A stretch of 64,000 nt of DNA. It comes from CAG-791 sp963593905 (GTDB lineage Bacteria; Bacillota; Clostridia; Lachnospirales; Lachnospiraceae). The notes beneath the pieces were generated by a model. The model saw only the letters and a list, made by a program, of their open reading frames with translations. It did no database searches and was not told the DNA's origin. The stretch is taken from assembly GCA_963593905.1 (NCBI GenBank), contig CAVBBL010000002.1, positions 62,001 to 126,000 on the forward strand, in the 5' to 3' direction. The number at the start of each line of letters is the position of its first letter. Position 1 is the stretch's first letter. This document shows positions 1 to 8,070 of the stretch, in pieces. Position numbers and translations under genes: made by a program.

Positions 1-372
1 GTGGTTATCAATGCTGTGGAATCGCACCACGGCGATGTAGAGCCCACCAGCCTTATTGCATGTATCGTACAGGCAGCGGATACGATTTCCGCAGCACGTC
101 CCGGTGCGAGACGGGAGACACTGGAGACCTATACGTCCAGATTAAAACAGTTAGAAGAGATCACCAACAGTTTCAAAGGGGTAAGTAATTCTTATGCCAT
201 TCAGGCAGGCAGAGAAGTTCGTGTTATGGTAGTTCCTGAGCAGATCAACGATACCGATATGGTATTGCTCGCCCGTGAAATCTCCAAGAAGATCGAGAAT
301 GAAATGGAGTATCCGGGACAGATCAAGGTTAACGTCATCAGGGAATCCCGGGTGACGGATTACGCCAAGTAA
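1..372 (+). CDS. rny: Ribonuclease Y, C-terminal part (5' truncated by window edge)
   Basis: The reading frame is open at base 1 and ends in TAA at 370-372, giving the last 123 residues. The HHGDVEP segment followed by IVQAADTISAARPGARRE is the end of the HD hydrolase domain of RNase Y. The rest is the conserved C-terminal region of about 80 residues ending in VIRESRVTDYAK. RNase Y is a membrane-anchored endoribonuclease that starts mRNA decay in Firmicutes. The N-terminal membrane helix, coiled coil and KH domain lie outside the window. The first codon here is GTG (Val), not a start. A strong terminator follows at once. Confidence 0.95.
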   Translation: MVINAVESHHGDVEPTSLIACIVQAADTISAARPGARRETLETYTSRLKQLEEITNSFKGVSNSYAIQAGREVRVMVVPEQINDTDMVLLAREISKKIENEMEYPGQIKVNVIRESRVTDYAK

Positions 373-390
373 TTTCTACATGAATGAAAT

Positions 391-432
391 GGGCGCCGGC
401 GGAAAGCAAAGCTTTCTGCCGGCGCCTTTTTT
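391..432 (+). terminator. Rho-independent terminator of rny
   Basis: A GC-rich stem of about 16 pairs (left arm GGCGCCGGCGGAAAGC) with an AAA loop is followed by six T residues, 19 nt after the rny stop. Confidence 0.9.
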
Positions 433-655
433 ACTCTTTGGCGGCGTTGCGGATATGGATATTGATATTGAATCAGGGGTTGCCACCAATAGAAGGGAAA
501 TAAGGGGCAAGAAAAAGCAGGTGATGCGTTAGGGTGGCTTGCGGGAGTATACAGAGACTAAAAAGCAGACCGTAACAGCAGTGAAATTACGGAAAAACTA
601 CTCAACCATACCTGTAGCTACTTAAAAAGGAGTAGAAAACGGCTAAAAAAAGTAA
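433..655. other. Intergenic stretch without recognised gene
   Basis: Between the rny terminator and the patA promoter I see no ORF with a ribosome binding site and no clear RNA fold. An antisense ORF covering 689-1003 is a shadow of the patA leader and coding region. Confidence 0.5.
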
Positions 656-684
656 TTGTACAGCCGGACAACGGGTGTTATAAT
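656..684 (+). promoter_or_regulatory. Sigma-A-type promoter of the putrescine aminotransferase gene
   Basis: TTGTAC at 656-661, a 17-nt spacer, and a perfect TATAAT at 679-684. It lies about 130 nt upstream of the start codon at 818, leaving a long leader. That leader ends in a degenerate hairpin (GCCG/CGGC near 780-794) and the SD AAGGAGG. Confidence 0.8.
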
Positions 685-817
685 GCACTCAAAACCAAAC
701 AGCAAGCGTTAATAGCTTATAAAAATGTACGATGGCGTATAAACAGAATACTCTGCTTGTACGCTTTTTTAGTACCGGTTGCCGGAGACGGCGGCAGAAA
801 GAAGGAGGAAATACACC

Positions 818-2188
818 ATGGAAACAAAAGAACAGGTTATCAAAGATCTGGATCGAGTGATCTCCCTGATCAAGACTGACAGCAAGGATATCCCTGCAGA
901 AGAAAAGAAACAGATGGTTGCAGATACTCTGGATCAGTTTGACAATTATGTAAGCCCGGGCTGGCTTAAATACAGAAAGTCCGTATCCTCTGACTCTGAG
1001 CACGGCGCTGTGCTGGAGTGGGAAGACGAGGGCGCTTATTGCTACGGCTTAAACGGTGAGAAGTTCATTGACTGCCTGGGTGGTTTCGGCATCTATACCT
1101 GCGGCCACAGAAATCCGGAAATCATGGATGTAGTGAAGGCACAGTTAGATCATCAGGCATTGCACTCTCAGGAACTGCTGGATCCCCTTCGCGGCTATCT
1201 GGCAAAGGCGGTTGCCAATATTACTCCCGGCGATCTGCAGTATTGCTTCTTTACCAACGGCGGCGCTGAGGCAGTAGAGATGGCACTGAAGCTTGCCAGA
1301 ATCGCTACCGGCGGCAGATGGTACATCTCTACGGTAGGTGCTTTCCACGGCAAGTCCATGGGTGCTATCTCCATGGGCGGTAAGTCCACCTATCGTGTTC
1401 CCTACACCCCTATGGTGCAGCAGGTACAGCACGTAGAGTACGGCGTGGCAGAGGATGTACGCAAGGCTATTAAGAATCTGGTGGCAGTAGGCGAGAAGGT
1501 GGCTGCGGTTATTCTGGAGCCTATTCAGGGTGAAGCCGGCGTCATCATTCCTCCTAAGGGCTATCTGGCTGAGGTTCGTCAGATCTGTGATGAGTACGGC
1601 GTAGCACTGATCTTTGATGAGATTCAGACCGGCATGGGACGTACCGGTACCATGTGGAGATGTGAGGCAGAGGGCGTTACACCGGATATCATGACTTTTG
1701 GTAAGGCCTTCGGCGGCGGTATTATGCCTATCACAGGTATTATCTGCAAGCCTTCCATGTGGACACAGCAGCTGATCGATAACCCGTGGCTGCTTGGTTC
1801 TCCTACCTTTGGCGGCAACCCGGTATGCTGCGCAGCAGCTATCGCTACGATCAAGTACATGCTGGAGAATGATATTCCGGGCGTATGCAAGACAAAAGGT
1901 GAGTTCTTAAAGAGTGGCCTGGAAAAGCTGGCTGAGAAGTATCCGGAAGTGATCCAGGAAGTCAGAGGCACCGGTCTGATGCTGGCAGTAGAGTTCCATA
2001 CCAGCGACATGGGTTACGAGACTGCAAAGGGACTGTTCGCAAGGGGTGTCATGACCGCCGGTACACTGGTCAACGCAAAGACCATCCGCTTTGAGCCTAC
2101 CGCTGTGATTTCCCAGCAGGATATGGAAGATGTAATCAGCAGAATGGATGAGGCACTGGCTGATACCAAGAAGGTAATGAATCTGTAG
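818..2188 (+). CDS. patA: Putrescine aminotransferase (class III PLP enzyme)
   Basis: 456 residues. It transfers the amino group of putrescine to 2-oxoglutarate, giving 4-aminobutanal/1-pyrroline. The start at 818 is chosen because AAGGAGG lies 9 nt upstream; the frame is open further but has no better start. PGWLKYRKSV, EFIDCLGGFGIYTCGHRNP-like and LHSQELLDPLR segments closely match the E. coli YgjG/PatA family, and the length (459 there) agrees. Seen motifs: GAFHGKS, the DEIQTGMGRTG segment holding the PLP-binding aspartate, and the Schiff-base lysine K296 in TFGKAFGGG. An antiporter follows in the same direction, and N-carbamoylputrescine amidase lies 4 kb downstream, supporting a polyamine role. 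An ornithine or diamine specificity cannot be excluded. Confidence 0.88.
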   Translation: METKEQVIKDLDRVISLIKTDSKDIPAEEKKQMVADTLDQFDNYVSPGWLKYRKSVSSDSEHGAVLEWEDEGAYCYGLNGEKFIDCLGGFGIYTCGHRNPEIMDVVKAQLDHQALHSQELLDPLRGYLAKAVANITPGDLQYCFFTNGGAEAVEMALKLARIATGGRWYISTVGAFHGKSMGAISMGGKSTYRVPYTPMVQQVQHVEYGVAEDVRKAIKNLVAVGEKVAAVILEPIQGEAGVIIPPKGYLAEVRQICDEYGVALIFDEIQTGMGRTGTMWRCEAEGVTPDIMTFGKAFGGGIMPITGIICKPSMWTQQLIDNPWLLGSPTFGGNPVCCAAAIATIKYMLENDIPGVCKTKGEFLKSGLEKLAEKYPEVIQEVRGTGLMLAVEFHTSDMGYETAKGLFARGVMTAGTLVNAKTIRFEPTAVISQQDMEDVISRMDEALADTKKVMNL

Positions 2189-2310
2189 AAAATAGCAGCG
2201 AGCGGAGCAATCCGCACAGGCTATGAGAAAGCAACAGATAAAAGTAAGAAGCAGATAAATCAGAAACAGATAAAATAAAATAGCAGAAGATCTGCAGAAA
2301 CATTTGTGCA

Positions 2311-2344
2311 AAGGGGCATGCTTAGAGATAAGCATGCCCTTTTG
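2311..2344 (+). terminator. Terminator-like hairpin after patA
   Basis: The stem GGGGCATGCTTA / TAAGCATGCCC with a GAGA loop is followed by TTTT. It lies about 120 nt after the patA stop, beyond an A-rich stretch with CAGATAAA repeats (2230-2280). Confidence 0.7.
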
Positions 2345-2375
2345 TGATTTCTGTGTCTGAAGAGATTTTTATCAT

Positions 2376-2415
2376 GATGCCGCAGATAGGCGCGGCATAA
2401 AGGAGTAAACGTGTT
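2376..2415 (+). repeat. Modular hairpin-SD element, D module only (degenerate)
   Basis: GCCGCAGATAGGCGCGGC at 2379-2396 keeps only a GCCGC/GCGGC stem. It runs into ATAAAGGAG, the SD of the antiporter gene at 2416. Confidence 0.55.
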
Positions 2416-3771
2416 ATGAACATGGGATTGTTGGCAATTCTCATTATCTTGCTGATTATTATCGGCGCAGTGTGGACGAAAAAGTGCGTGGAATTTCTGG
2501 TGGCAGGTTCCTTGCTGGGTGCTCTCTTCTTATATGGCACAGGCTTTTTATCCCAGTGGTGCTCTATGCTGCAGACGGCCACCACAGACAATATCTGGAT
2601 CATCATCACCTGCGGTCTGTTTGGCAGTCTGATTGCCCTGCTGCAGGAGTCCAAGGGCAGCTTTGGCTTTTCCAAGGTGGTGGCAAAGTGGTGCAATACA
2701 GAAAAAAAGACGCTGCTGACCACTTTTGTCATGGGTATTCTGATCTTTGTAGACGATTATCTGAATGTGCTTTCCATCGGCGTCTGCATGAAGAATGTAT
2801 TCGATAAGAGAAAGATTCCGAGAGAAACCTTAGCCTATATGCTGGATTCCACCGGCGCACCGGTGTGCGTGATGCTTCCTTTTTCTACATGGGCTGTCTT
2901 CTATGCCAGTCTGTTCTTTGAGCAGGAGGGTGTAAAGGCTTTAGGCTATGCTTCCGGCATCAGTTCCTATGTGCACGCGCTGCCGTTCTGTTTTTATCCC
3001 ATCCTGACGCTGGTAGTGGTTTTCCTGTTCTGCATCGGCGTAGTGCCAAAGATCGGACCTATGAAAAAGGCTTACCAGCGTGTAGAGGAGACCGGCAAGG
3101 TCTACAGCGATGCCAGCAGAAAATATAATCACGAGGACTACAAGGGCTACGAGGAAGACGGTAACCTGTGGGATTTTGCCATTCCTATGATCGTATTGAT
3201 CGTTATGGCTATTGCCACCAGCGATCTGCTCTCTGCCGTAGTAGTTTCCATTGCGGCCTGCTTTGTGATGTATGTGCCCCGCAAGGTCATCACCTTAGAT
3301 AATTTCTTCAATGTGATCATCAAGGGATTTGCAGATATGCTTCCTGTATTGATCCTGTTGACTTCTGCCTTCCTTTTGCAGAATGTTACCGCACAGATGG
3401 GCCTGTCTGATTACATCATTCAGGTCGCAGAGCCTTTCCTGACCGGTGCAATATTTCCGGCAATTGCCTTTGTATTGGTGGCTGCCCTTTGCTTTGCCAC
3501 CGGTTCCTTCTGGGGCATGAGTGCTGTGGTAGCCCCCATTGTGTTTCCGCTGGCACAGGCCGTAGGTGCCAACATGCTGCTGATCATGGCAGCCATCATC
3601 TCCGGCGGTGCCTTCGGCAGCCACGCCTGCATGTACGGCGATGCCACTGTCTTGGCCTCCACTGGTGCAGGCATCGAAAATATGGAGCATGTGACCACAC
3701 AGCTTCCCTATGTGGCTATCGCCAGCGCACTTTCGATTGTGGGATTTCTGATCTGCGGATTTATTATGTGA
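2416..3771 (+). CDS. NhaC-family Na+/H+ antiporter-like transporter
   Basis: 451 residues with about 11-12 hydrophobic segments. AAGGAG lies 11 nt before the ATG. The conserved LIFVDDYLNVLSIG and DSTGAPVCVMLPFSTW stretches are typical of the NhaC / ion-transporter superfamily; the second DD pair sits in a membrane helix as expected for ion coupling. The likely role is secondary transport across the cytoplasmic membrane driven by Na+ or H+. Placement directly after putrescine aminotransferase raises the possibility of an amine or amino-acid exchanger, but that is inference from context only. The NhaC fold is confident, the substrate is not. The stop is followed by an unusual 130-bp degenerate repeat. 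Confidence 0.85.
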   Translation: MNMGLLAILIILLIIIGAVWTKKCVEFLVAGSLLGALFLYGTGFLSQWCSMLQTATTDNIWIIITCGLFGSLIALLQESKGSFGFSKVVAKWCNTEKKTLLTTFVMGILIFVDDYLNVLSIGVCMKNVFDKRKIPRETLAYMLDSTGAPVCVMLPFSTWAVFYASLFFEQEGVKALGYASGISSYVHALPFCFYPILTLVVVFLFCIGVVPKIGPMKKAYQRVEETGKVYSDASRKYNHEDYKGYEEDGNLWDFAIPMIVLIVMAIATSDLLSAVVVSIAACFVMYVPRKVITLDNFFNVIIKGFADMLPVLILLTSAFLLQNVTAQMGLSDYIIQVAEPFLTGAIFPAIAFVLVAALCFATGSFWGMSAVVAPIVFPLAQAVGANMLLIMAAIISGGAFGSHACMYGDATVLASTGAGIENMEHVTTQLPYVAIASALSIVGFLICGFIM

Positions 3772-3776
3772 TACCG

Positions 3777-3906
3777 GGGACAAAAGGTCCAAAGTGCCAA
3801 AACGTCAAAGCGCTAAAGTACCAAAGCGGTTAAGTGCCAAAACGCTAAAGCACCGAAGCGGCTAAGTGCCAAAGCACCAAAACGTCAAAGTGCAAAAAGG
3901 CCGAAG
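3777..3906 (+). repeat. Degenerate 8-9 bp tandem repeat after stop codon
   Basis: About 15 units of the form GYRCYAAA (for example GTGCCAAAACG, GCGCTAAAG, GTACCAAAG, GCACCGAAG) run head to tail, starting within 10 nt of the antiporter stop. A related array lies at 54655-54768. No terminator precedes it. Confidence 0.8.
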
Positions 3907-3981
3907 TGAGATTGCCCGGGATAACGGAATGGAATATCTTGCGCAAAAAGAGGAAAAAGTAATAAAAAGAACAGGGATGAA

Positions 3982-5700
3982 ATGGGGATGAAAGAAAACA
4001 AAGACAGATTTATTGTAAGGAGTAAAAATGTCTATACCGGTTTGCAGGATACACCCCAGCCGGCGGCGGTAGCCATCCGGGGAGGGAGAATTGAAGCGGT
4101 GCTGCCCTGGGATTATGCGGATGCTGAAAAGTCGGAAAACGCAATAAACGCAGATAAAGCCAAAAACGCAGATAACACAGAAAATGCGGAAAATACGCAG
4201 GATAGCTATGGAAATTGGCCACTGACGGATTATGGCGATAAAATGATTATGCCCTCCTTTGTGGATGCCCATACACACCTTTTCCGGGGGGCTGTCGATG
4301 CCAGCAGTTATGTGTGCGATGATCTGGGAGAATGCCGTTCCCAGCAGGAATGTGCCGAGCGAATGCAGCAGTTCGCTGCGGAGCATCCGGACTATGGTAT
4401 ATTGCGGGGAAGCGGCTGGTTCCCGGCAGGATGGAATGAGATGGTCTATCCGGACTGCAGAAGTCTTGACAGATTGATTCCGGACAGACCGGTATTTCTC
4501 ATGAATGCAGACTGTCACAGCATGTGGCTGAATACCAAAGCCATGCAGATGGCCGGAATTGATGCGCATTATCAGCCGGCAAACGGAGAAGCGGTGCATT
4601 TTTCTGACGGAACGCCCACCGGCCTTCTGGTGGAACCGGAGGCCTATGCACCGGCGGAAAAGATCTATTCCTCCTTTACACAGTCAGAACAGAAGGAAAT
4701 CCATGAGGCCTTTCAGAAGACAGTCGCTGCCAATGGAATCGGGGCCCTCAGTGAGATGTTTGCCCACGATTATACGGACAGTACGCAAAAGTCCTATGAC
4801 GTGCTGAAGGGGTTGGACACAGAAGGAAAGCTAAACACACAGATTTATGTGTATACGAAACTTTTCGGTTATACGGATTTCACCCTGTTTCGGCAGTTTC
4901 AGGAAAGATACGATACCCCGCATTTTCATATTGCCGGATTAAAAGGATTTGTGGACGGGGTAACGGAAACCCACACGGGATTGCTCTTAGAGCCCTATGC
5001 GGATGATCCGACTACCTGCGGCGACGGGCTTCCCCTTTGGCCGAAGGAGTCCATGCAGGAGGAGATTACGGCGGCCAATAAGGCAGGAATACAGGTGCGT
5101 CTTCATTGCATAGCCGACGGCTCAGTGCGTATGGCTTTGGATTTGTATGAGAGAGCGCAAAGGGAAAGCGGTCGTTATGACCTTGGCAATACGATCGAAC
5201 ATATCGAGAATATACATCCCTCGGATCTGCCGCGTTTTGCAAAGCTGCATGTGATCGCTTCTATGCAGCCCTATCATCTGATTCTTTCCAAAAACAGCAA
5301 ACTTACTTCGCTGGGAAAAGAGCGATGTCGTTATGAGTTTCCCTGGCAGTCTGTCCTTGCGGCAGGGGCCCATCTGGCGTTGGGAACGGATTATCCGGTG
5401 GTGTCCTTAAATCCTTTTGCCACCATCCAGGCAGCACTGACCAGAAGAGAAGAGTCGGGAGCACCTTCCGGGCAGAATGGAGATTTAGAATGCCTGACCT
5501 TGCCGGAGGTGCTGCGGGGATATACCATAGAGGGAGCGAGAGTTTATCACGCCGAGAAAGAAATGGGCACACTGGAAGCCGGCAAGCTGGCCAATCTCAT
5601 CGTACTTTCCGGGAATCTCTTTGAGACACCGAAAGAGGAGGTCGGACAGATGAAGGTTCTGGTGAACTATTTTGAAGGCAGGAAATGCTATGAAGGATAG
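3982..5700 (+). CDS. Amidohydrolase family 3 (YtcJ-like) metal-dependent hydrolase
   Basis: 572 residues. It is a metal-dependent hydrolase with a composite beta-sandwich and TIM barrel: the metal-binding H97-x-H99 lies in FVDAHTHLF, later ligands lie in RLHCIAD and GNTIEHIEN, and a catalytic Asp lies in ALGTDYPV. The C-terminal LEAGKLANLIVLS closes the sandwich. The substrate is unknown; relatives are annotated as exoenzyme or N-substituted formamide deformylase-like. Residues 47-76 form an Asn/Ala/Glu-rich low-complexity insertion encoded by repeats of an AACGCAGATAA-like unit, between a sandwich strand and the barrel. Two starts are possible, 3982 and 3988; AGGGATGAA just upstream favours 3982. 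The polyamine neighbours make an amide or carbamoyl substrate plausible, but this is unproven. Confidence 0.85.
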   Translation: MGMKENKDRFIVRSKNVYTGLQDTPQPAAVAIRGGRIEAVLPWDYADAEKSENAINADKAKNADNTENAENTQDSYGNWPLTDYGDKMIMPSFVDAHTHLFRGAVDASSYVCDDLGECRSQQECAERMQQFAAEHPDYGILRGSGWFPAGWNEMVYPDCRSLDRLIPDRPVFLMNADCHSMWLNTKAMQMAGIDAHYQPANGEAVHFSDGTPTGLLVEPEAYAPAEKIYSSFTQSEQKEIHEAFQKTVAANGIGALSEMFAHDYTDSTQKSYDVLKGLDTEGKLNTQIYVYTKLFGYTDFTLFRQFQERYDTPHFHIAGLKGFVDGVTETHTGLLLEPYADDPTTCGDGLPLWPKESMQEEITAANKAGIQVRLHCIADGSVRMALDLYERAQRESGRYDLGNTIEHIENIHPSDLPRFAKLHVIASMQPYHLILSKNSKLTSLGKERCRYEFPWQSVLAAGAHLALGTDYPVVSLNPFATIQAALTRREESGAPSGQNGDLECLTLPEVLRGYTIEGARVYHAEKEMGTLEAGKLANLIVLSGNLFETPKEEVGQMKVLVNYFEGRKCYEG

Positions 5701-5739
5701 TGTGCTGTCATAGCAAGCTATGACGGGGAAAGGTGGAAA
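5701..5739 (+). repeat. Modular hairpin-SD element, D module
   Basis: GTCATAGCAAGCTATGAC (5707-5724) is a perfect 8-bp stem with an AA loop, followed by GGGGAAAGGTGGAAA and the ATG at 5740. The stem sequence differs from other loci at paired positions. Confidence 0.7.
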
Positions 5740-6360
5740 ATGAGCAAGAGTAAATATGTGATTACGATCACAAGGCAGTTCGGCAGCCTGGGACGGCCTA
5801 TTGCAAAGCGCATGAGTGAGCTTTTGAACATTGAGTACTATGACAGAGATCTGGTGGATCATGCCGCAGAGAAGCTGAATCTGCCGGAGTCTGTGGTGGA
5901 TGAGGATGAGGAGACAGCCAAAAGCGTAGAGGTGGCACCTTTTTATCTGCGCAGAATGCAGTTCCCCTTAGGCAAGGGGACCAGCACCAGACAGGATGAG
6001 ATTTTTGCGGCGCAGCAGAATATCATTAAGTTTCTGGCGGAAAAGGAGACCTGTATCATCGTAGGGCGCTGCTCGGATTTCACATTGGAAGAGATGGAAA
6101 ATGCGATTCATGTGTATATCTATGCGCCCTATGAAAAACGTGTGGAAAACTGCGTGGAGAGCCTGCACATCGATGCCAGGGAAGCGCGTCAGCTCATCGT
6201 CAGCGTAGATGAGGCCAGAGATTCCTATCATATGCACTATGCGGGATTCCTGCCAAATGATGAGCATCACAAGGATATCATGATCGACAGCAGCCTGCTG
6301 GGCGCAGAGGGGACAGCGGAGTATCTGGTGGAATTGGTACGCCGCAGATTTCCGGAATAA
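5740..6360 (+). CDS. Cytidylate kinase-like family protein
   Basis: 206 residues. The N-terminus ITITRQFGSLGRPIAKRM resembles the P-loop region of the Cytidylate_kin2 family (AAA family). YYDRDLVDHAA and IIVGRCSDF, which follow, are the other recurrent family motifs. These proteins are common in Clostridia as orphan nucleotide kinases; the phosphate acceptor is not established, so CMP kinase activity should not be assumed. The start follows the D-module hairpin and its SD AAAGGTGG directly. The downstream N-carbamoylputrescine amidase begins 37 nt after the stop, so the two probably share a transcript. Confidence 0.8.
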   Translation: MSKSKYVITITRQFGSLGRPIAKRMSELLNIEYYDRDLVDHAAEKLNLPESVVDEDEETAKSVEVAPFYLRRMQFPLGKGTSTRQDEIFAAQQNIIKFLAEKETCIIVGRCSDFTLEEMENAIHVYIYAPYEKRVENCVESLHIDAREARQLIVSVDEARDSYHMHYAGFLPNDEHHKDIMIDSSLLGAEGTAEYLVELVRRRFPE

Positions 6361-6397
6361 AGCGGTAAAGAAATGTGTTAAAAGGAGGAAATTAGGA

Positions 6398-7261
6398 ATG
6401 AGAAACGTAACCGTAGCAGCAACACAGATGAGCTGCAGCTGGGACAGAGAGGCCACACTTGCAAAGGCAGAGGAACTGGTGAGAGAAGCTGCCGCAAAAG
6501 GAGCAAATGTAATTCTGCTGCAGGAACTTTTTGAGACACCTTATTTTTGCCAGCATCAGAACTTCGATTACATGGAGCTCTCCATGCCTTTAGAGGAAAA
6601 TCCTGCAGTAAAGAAGATGCAGGAACTGGCTGCAGAACTTTCGGTAGTGCTTCCGGTCAGCTTTTTCGAGCGGGCGGGCAATGCGATGTTTAACACACTG
6701 GCAGTCATCGATGCCGACGGTACAATTCTTGGAAAATACCGCAAGTCCCATATTCCGGATGGACTTCCCTATGCGGAGAAGTTTTATTTTACCCCCGGAG
6801 ATACCGGATTTAAGGTCTGGAAAACCCGCTACGGCACCATCGGCGCCGGAATCTGCTGGGATCAGTGGTTCCCGGAAGCAGCCAGATGCATGGCTCTGAT
6901 GGGGGCAGAAATGCTGCTGTATCCCACAGCGATCGGCAGTGAGCCCACACTGGATATCGATTCCAAGCCCCATTGGCAGAGATGCATGCAGGGACATGCA
7001 GCTGCCAATATCATGCCGGTGATCGCATCTAACCGTATCGGCACAGAAAAGGATGCCGACACAGAGATGACCTTCTACGGCTCCTCTTTTATTGCGGATG
7101 AGACCGGTGCCATTGTGGCAGAGGCAGACAGAGAGACACAGACTGTACTGACAGCCACCTTTGATCTGGATGCGCTGGCTGTAAAGCGCCGTCAGTGGGG
7201 CGTGTTCCGTGACCGCCGCCCCGACCTCTATGGGACGATCCTGACCCATGGAACAATGTAG
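6398..7261 (+). CDS. aguB: N-carbamoylputrescine amidase
   Basis: 287 residues, nitrilase superfamily. It hydrolyses N-carbamoylputrescine to putrescine, CO2 and ammonia, the last step of the agmatine deiminase route. The catalytic triad is visible: E43 in LLQELFETPYF, K116 in YRKSHIP and C153 in GICWDQWFPE. IPDGLPYAEKFYF and the length match AguB enzymes closely. The SD AAAGGAGG is well placed before 6398. The putrescine product could feed the aminotransferase encoded at 818. No agmatine deiminase gene is in the window. Confidence 0.92.
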   Translation: MRNVTVAATQMSCSWDREATLAKAEELVREAAAKGANVILLQELFETPYFCQHQNFDYMELSMPLEENPAVKKMQELAAELSVVLPVSFFERAGNAMFNTLAVIDADGTILGKYRKSHIPDGLPYAEKFYFTPGDTGFKVWKTRYGTIGAGICWDQWFPEAARCMALMGAEMLLYPTAIGSEPTLDIDSKPHWQRCMQGHAAANIMPVIASNRIGTEKDADTEMTFYGSSFIADETGAIVAEADRETQTVLTATFDLDALAVKRRQWGVFRDRRPDLYGTILTHGTM

Positions 7262-7382
7262 AAAATCAGGCTTTCTCCGATGAGTTTGCGCCTGCTGTTG
7301 TGGATTTTGTACAGACGCCGGTCGGGGGGATAAATCCTGATCGGCGGGCTTGTAAAGGTTAGCCTGTCCTGGTTGAACCCAA

Positions 7383-7485
7383 AATTGTAACTGTTTAGCA
7401 CCACCAGAAAAATCGCAAAAATGATTCGCTGAGCAAGCTCTGCTTTGCATTTTATGGATCTGCTGGTGGTGCTTAACAATTACCC
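7383..7485. repeat. Imperfect terminal inverted repeat, about 100 bp
   Basis: The left arm (TGTAACTGTTTAGCACCACCAG) and right arm (CTGGTGGTGCTTAACAATTAC) are near reverse complements. They flank about 55 bp containing a GAGCAAGCTC palindrome. It could be a MITE-like remnant or a folded RNA. The outer bases resemble the half-site of the MarR-gene palindrome at 7514-7548. Confidence 0.5.
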
Positions 7486-7495
7486 CAAATTATTA

Positions 7496-7524
7496 TTGAC
7501 ACCGAAAATGGAAATAGTTACAAT
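7496..7524 (+). promoter_or_regulatory. Promoter of the MarR gene, -10 inside a palindromic operator
   Basis: TTGACA at 7496-7501, a 17-nt spacer, TACAAT at 7519-7524: a near-consensus sigma-A promoter. The -10 lies inside the 35-bp palindrome described next. Confidence 0.85.
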
Positions 7525-7548
7525 TCAAACTGTTTGAATTGTAACTAT
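7514..7548. promoter_or_regulatory. Perfect 17-bp inverted repeat, probable MarR operator
   Basis: The left arm ATAGTTACAATTCAAAC and its exact reverse complement are separated by one T, and the symmetry extends about two more bases each side. Covering the -10, it is well placed for autorepression by the MarR protein encoded at 7642. The T-run at the 3' edge means that, if transcribed, it could also act as a terminator. Confidence 0.7.
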
Positions 7549-7570
7549 TTTTTTGTCAGCTATACTGATC

Positions 7571-7641
7571 CTATCAGAGAAATCGCTTACGCGAAATTCT
7601 CCGCAGGCTGTCGCAGTAAACTGCGGCATTGGGAGGTAACT
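7571..7641 (+). repeat. Modular hairpin-SD element, C and D modules
   Basis: C: GAGAAATCGC with its complement after a TTAC loop (about 7576-7602). D: GTCGCAGTAAACTGCGGC at 7610-7627. The SD GGGAGGT follows, then ATG at 7642. Confidence 0.7.
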
Positions 7642-8070
7642 ATGAAAGACAGAGAAAATCTATCTTTACATTACCTGATCATGGCTAATCAAATGCTGGT
7701 GCAGCGCTCTTTGCTGGAACAGCTTAGGGGGACGGAGCTCACCATTGGTCAGCCTAAGATTCTGGACTATCTGCAGGATCATGACGGCAGCAATCAAAGG
7801 GAGATTGCCGGGGCCTGTTTTCTGGAGGCGGGGTCTTTGACGACCATCCTCAATAAGATGGAAGAAAAGGGACTTATCGAGCGCCGAATGCTTCCGGGGG
7901 ACCGAAGGAGCTTTCACATTTTCCTGACAGAGGAAGGAAAGAGGAAACAGGCATTGGTGACGGACGCTTTTGCCCGGATTGAGGAGAAGGCCTGGGCGGA
8001 CTTTTCTCCCGGAGAGAAGGAAGCATTCATGGCGGCCTGTGAGAAGCTGCGCAGAAATCTGCAGCAGTAA
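7642..8070 (+). CDS. MarR-family transcriptional regulator
   Basis: 142 residues. It is a winged-helix regulator of the MarR type: an N-terminal dimerisation helix, recognition region LTTILNKMEEKGLIERR, and wing motif PGDRRSFHIFLTEEG with the family DxR signature. The longer open frame upstream is repeat-element sequence; the start at 7642 has GGGAGGT 5 nt upstream. It is probably autoregulated through the palindrome over its promoter. It shares a transcript with the YczE-like membrane protein 22 nt downstream. Its stop codon TAA lies in the loop of a D-module hairpin. The ligand is unknown. Confidence 0.85.
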   Translation: MKDRENLSLHYLIMANQMLVQRSLLEQLRGTELTIGQPKILDYLQDHDGSNQREIAGACFLEAGSLTTILNKMEEKGLIERRMLPGDRRSFHIFLTEEGKRKQALVTDAFARIEEKAWADFSPGEKEAFMAACEKLRRNLQQ

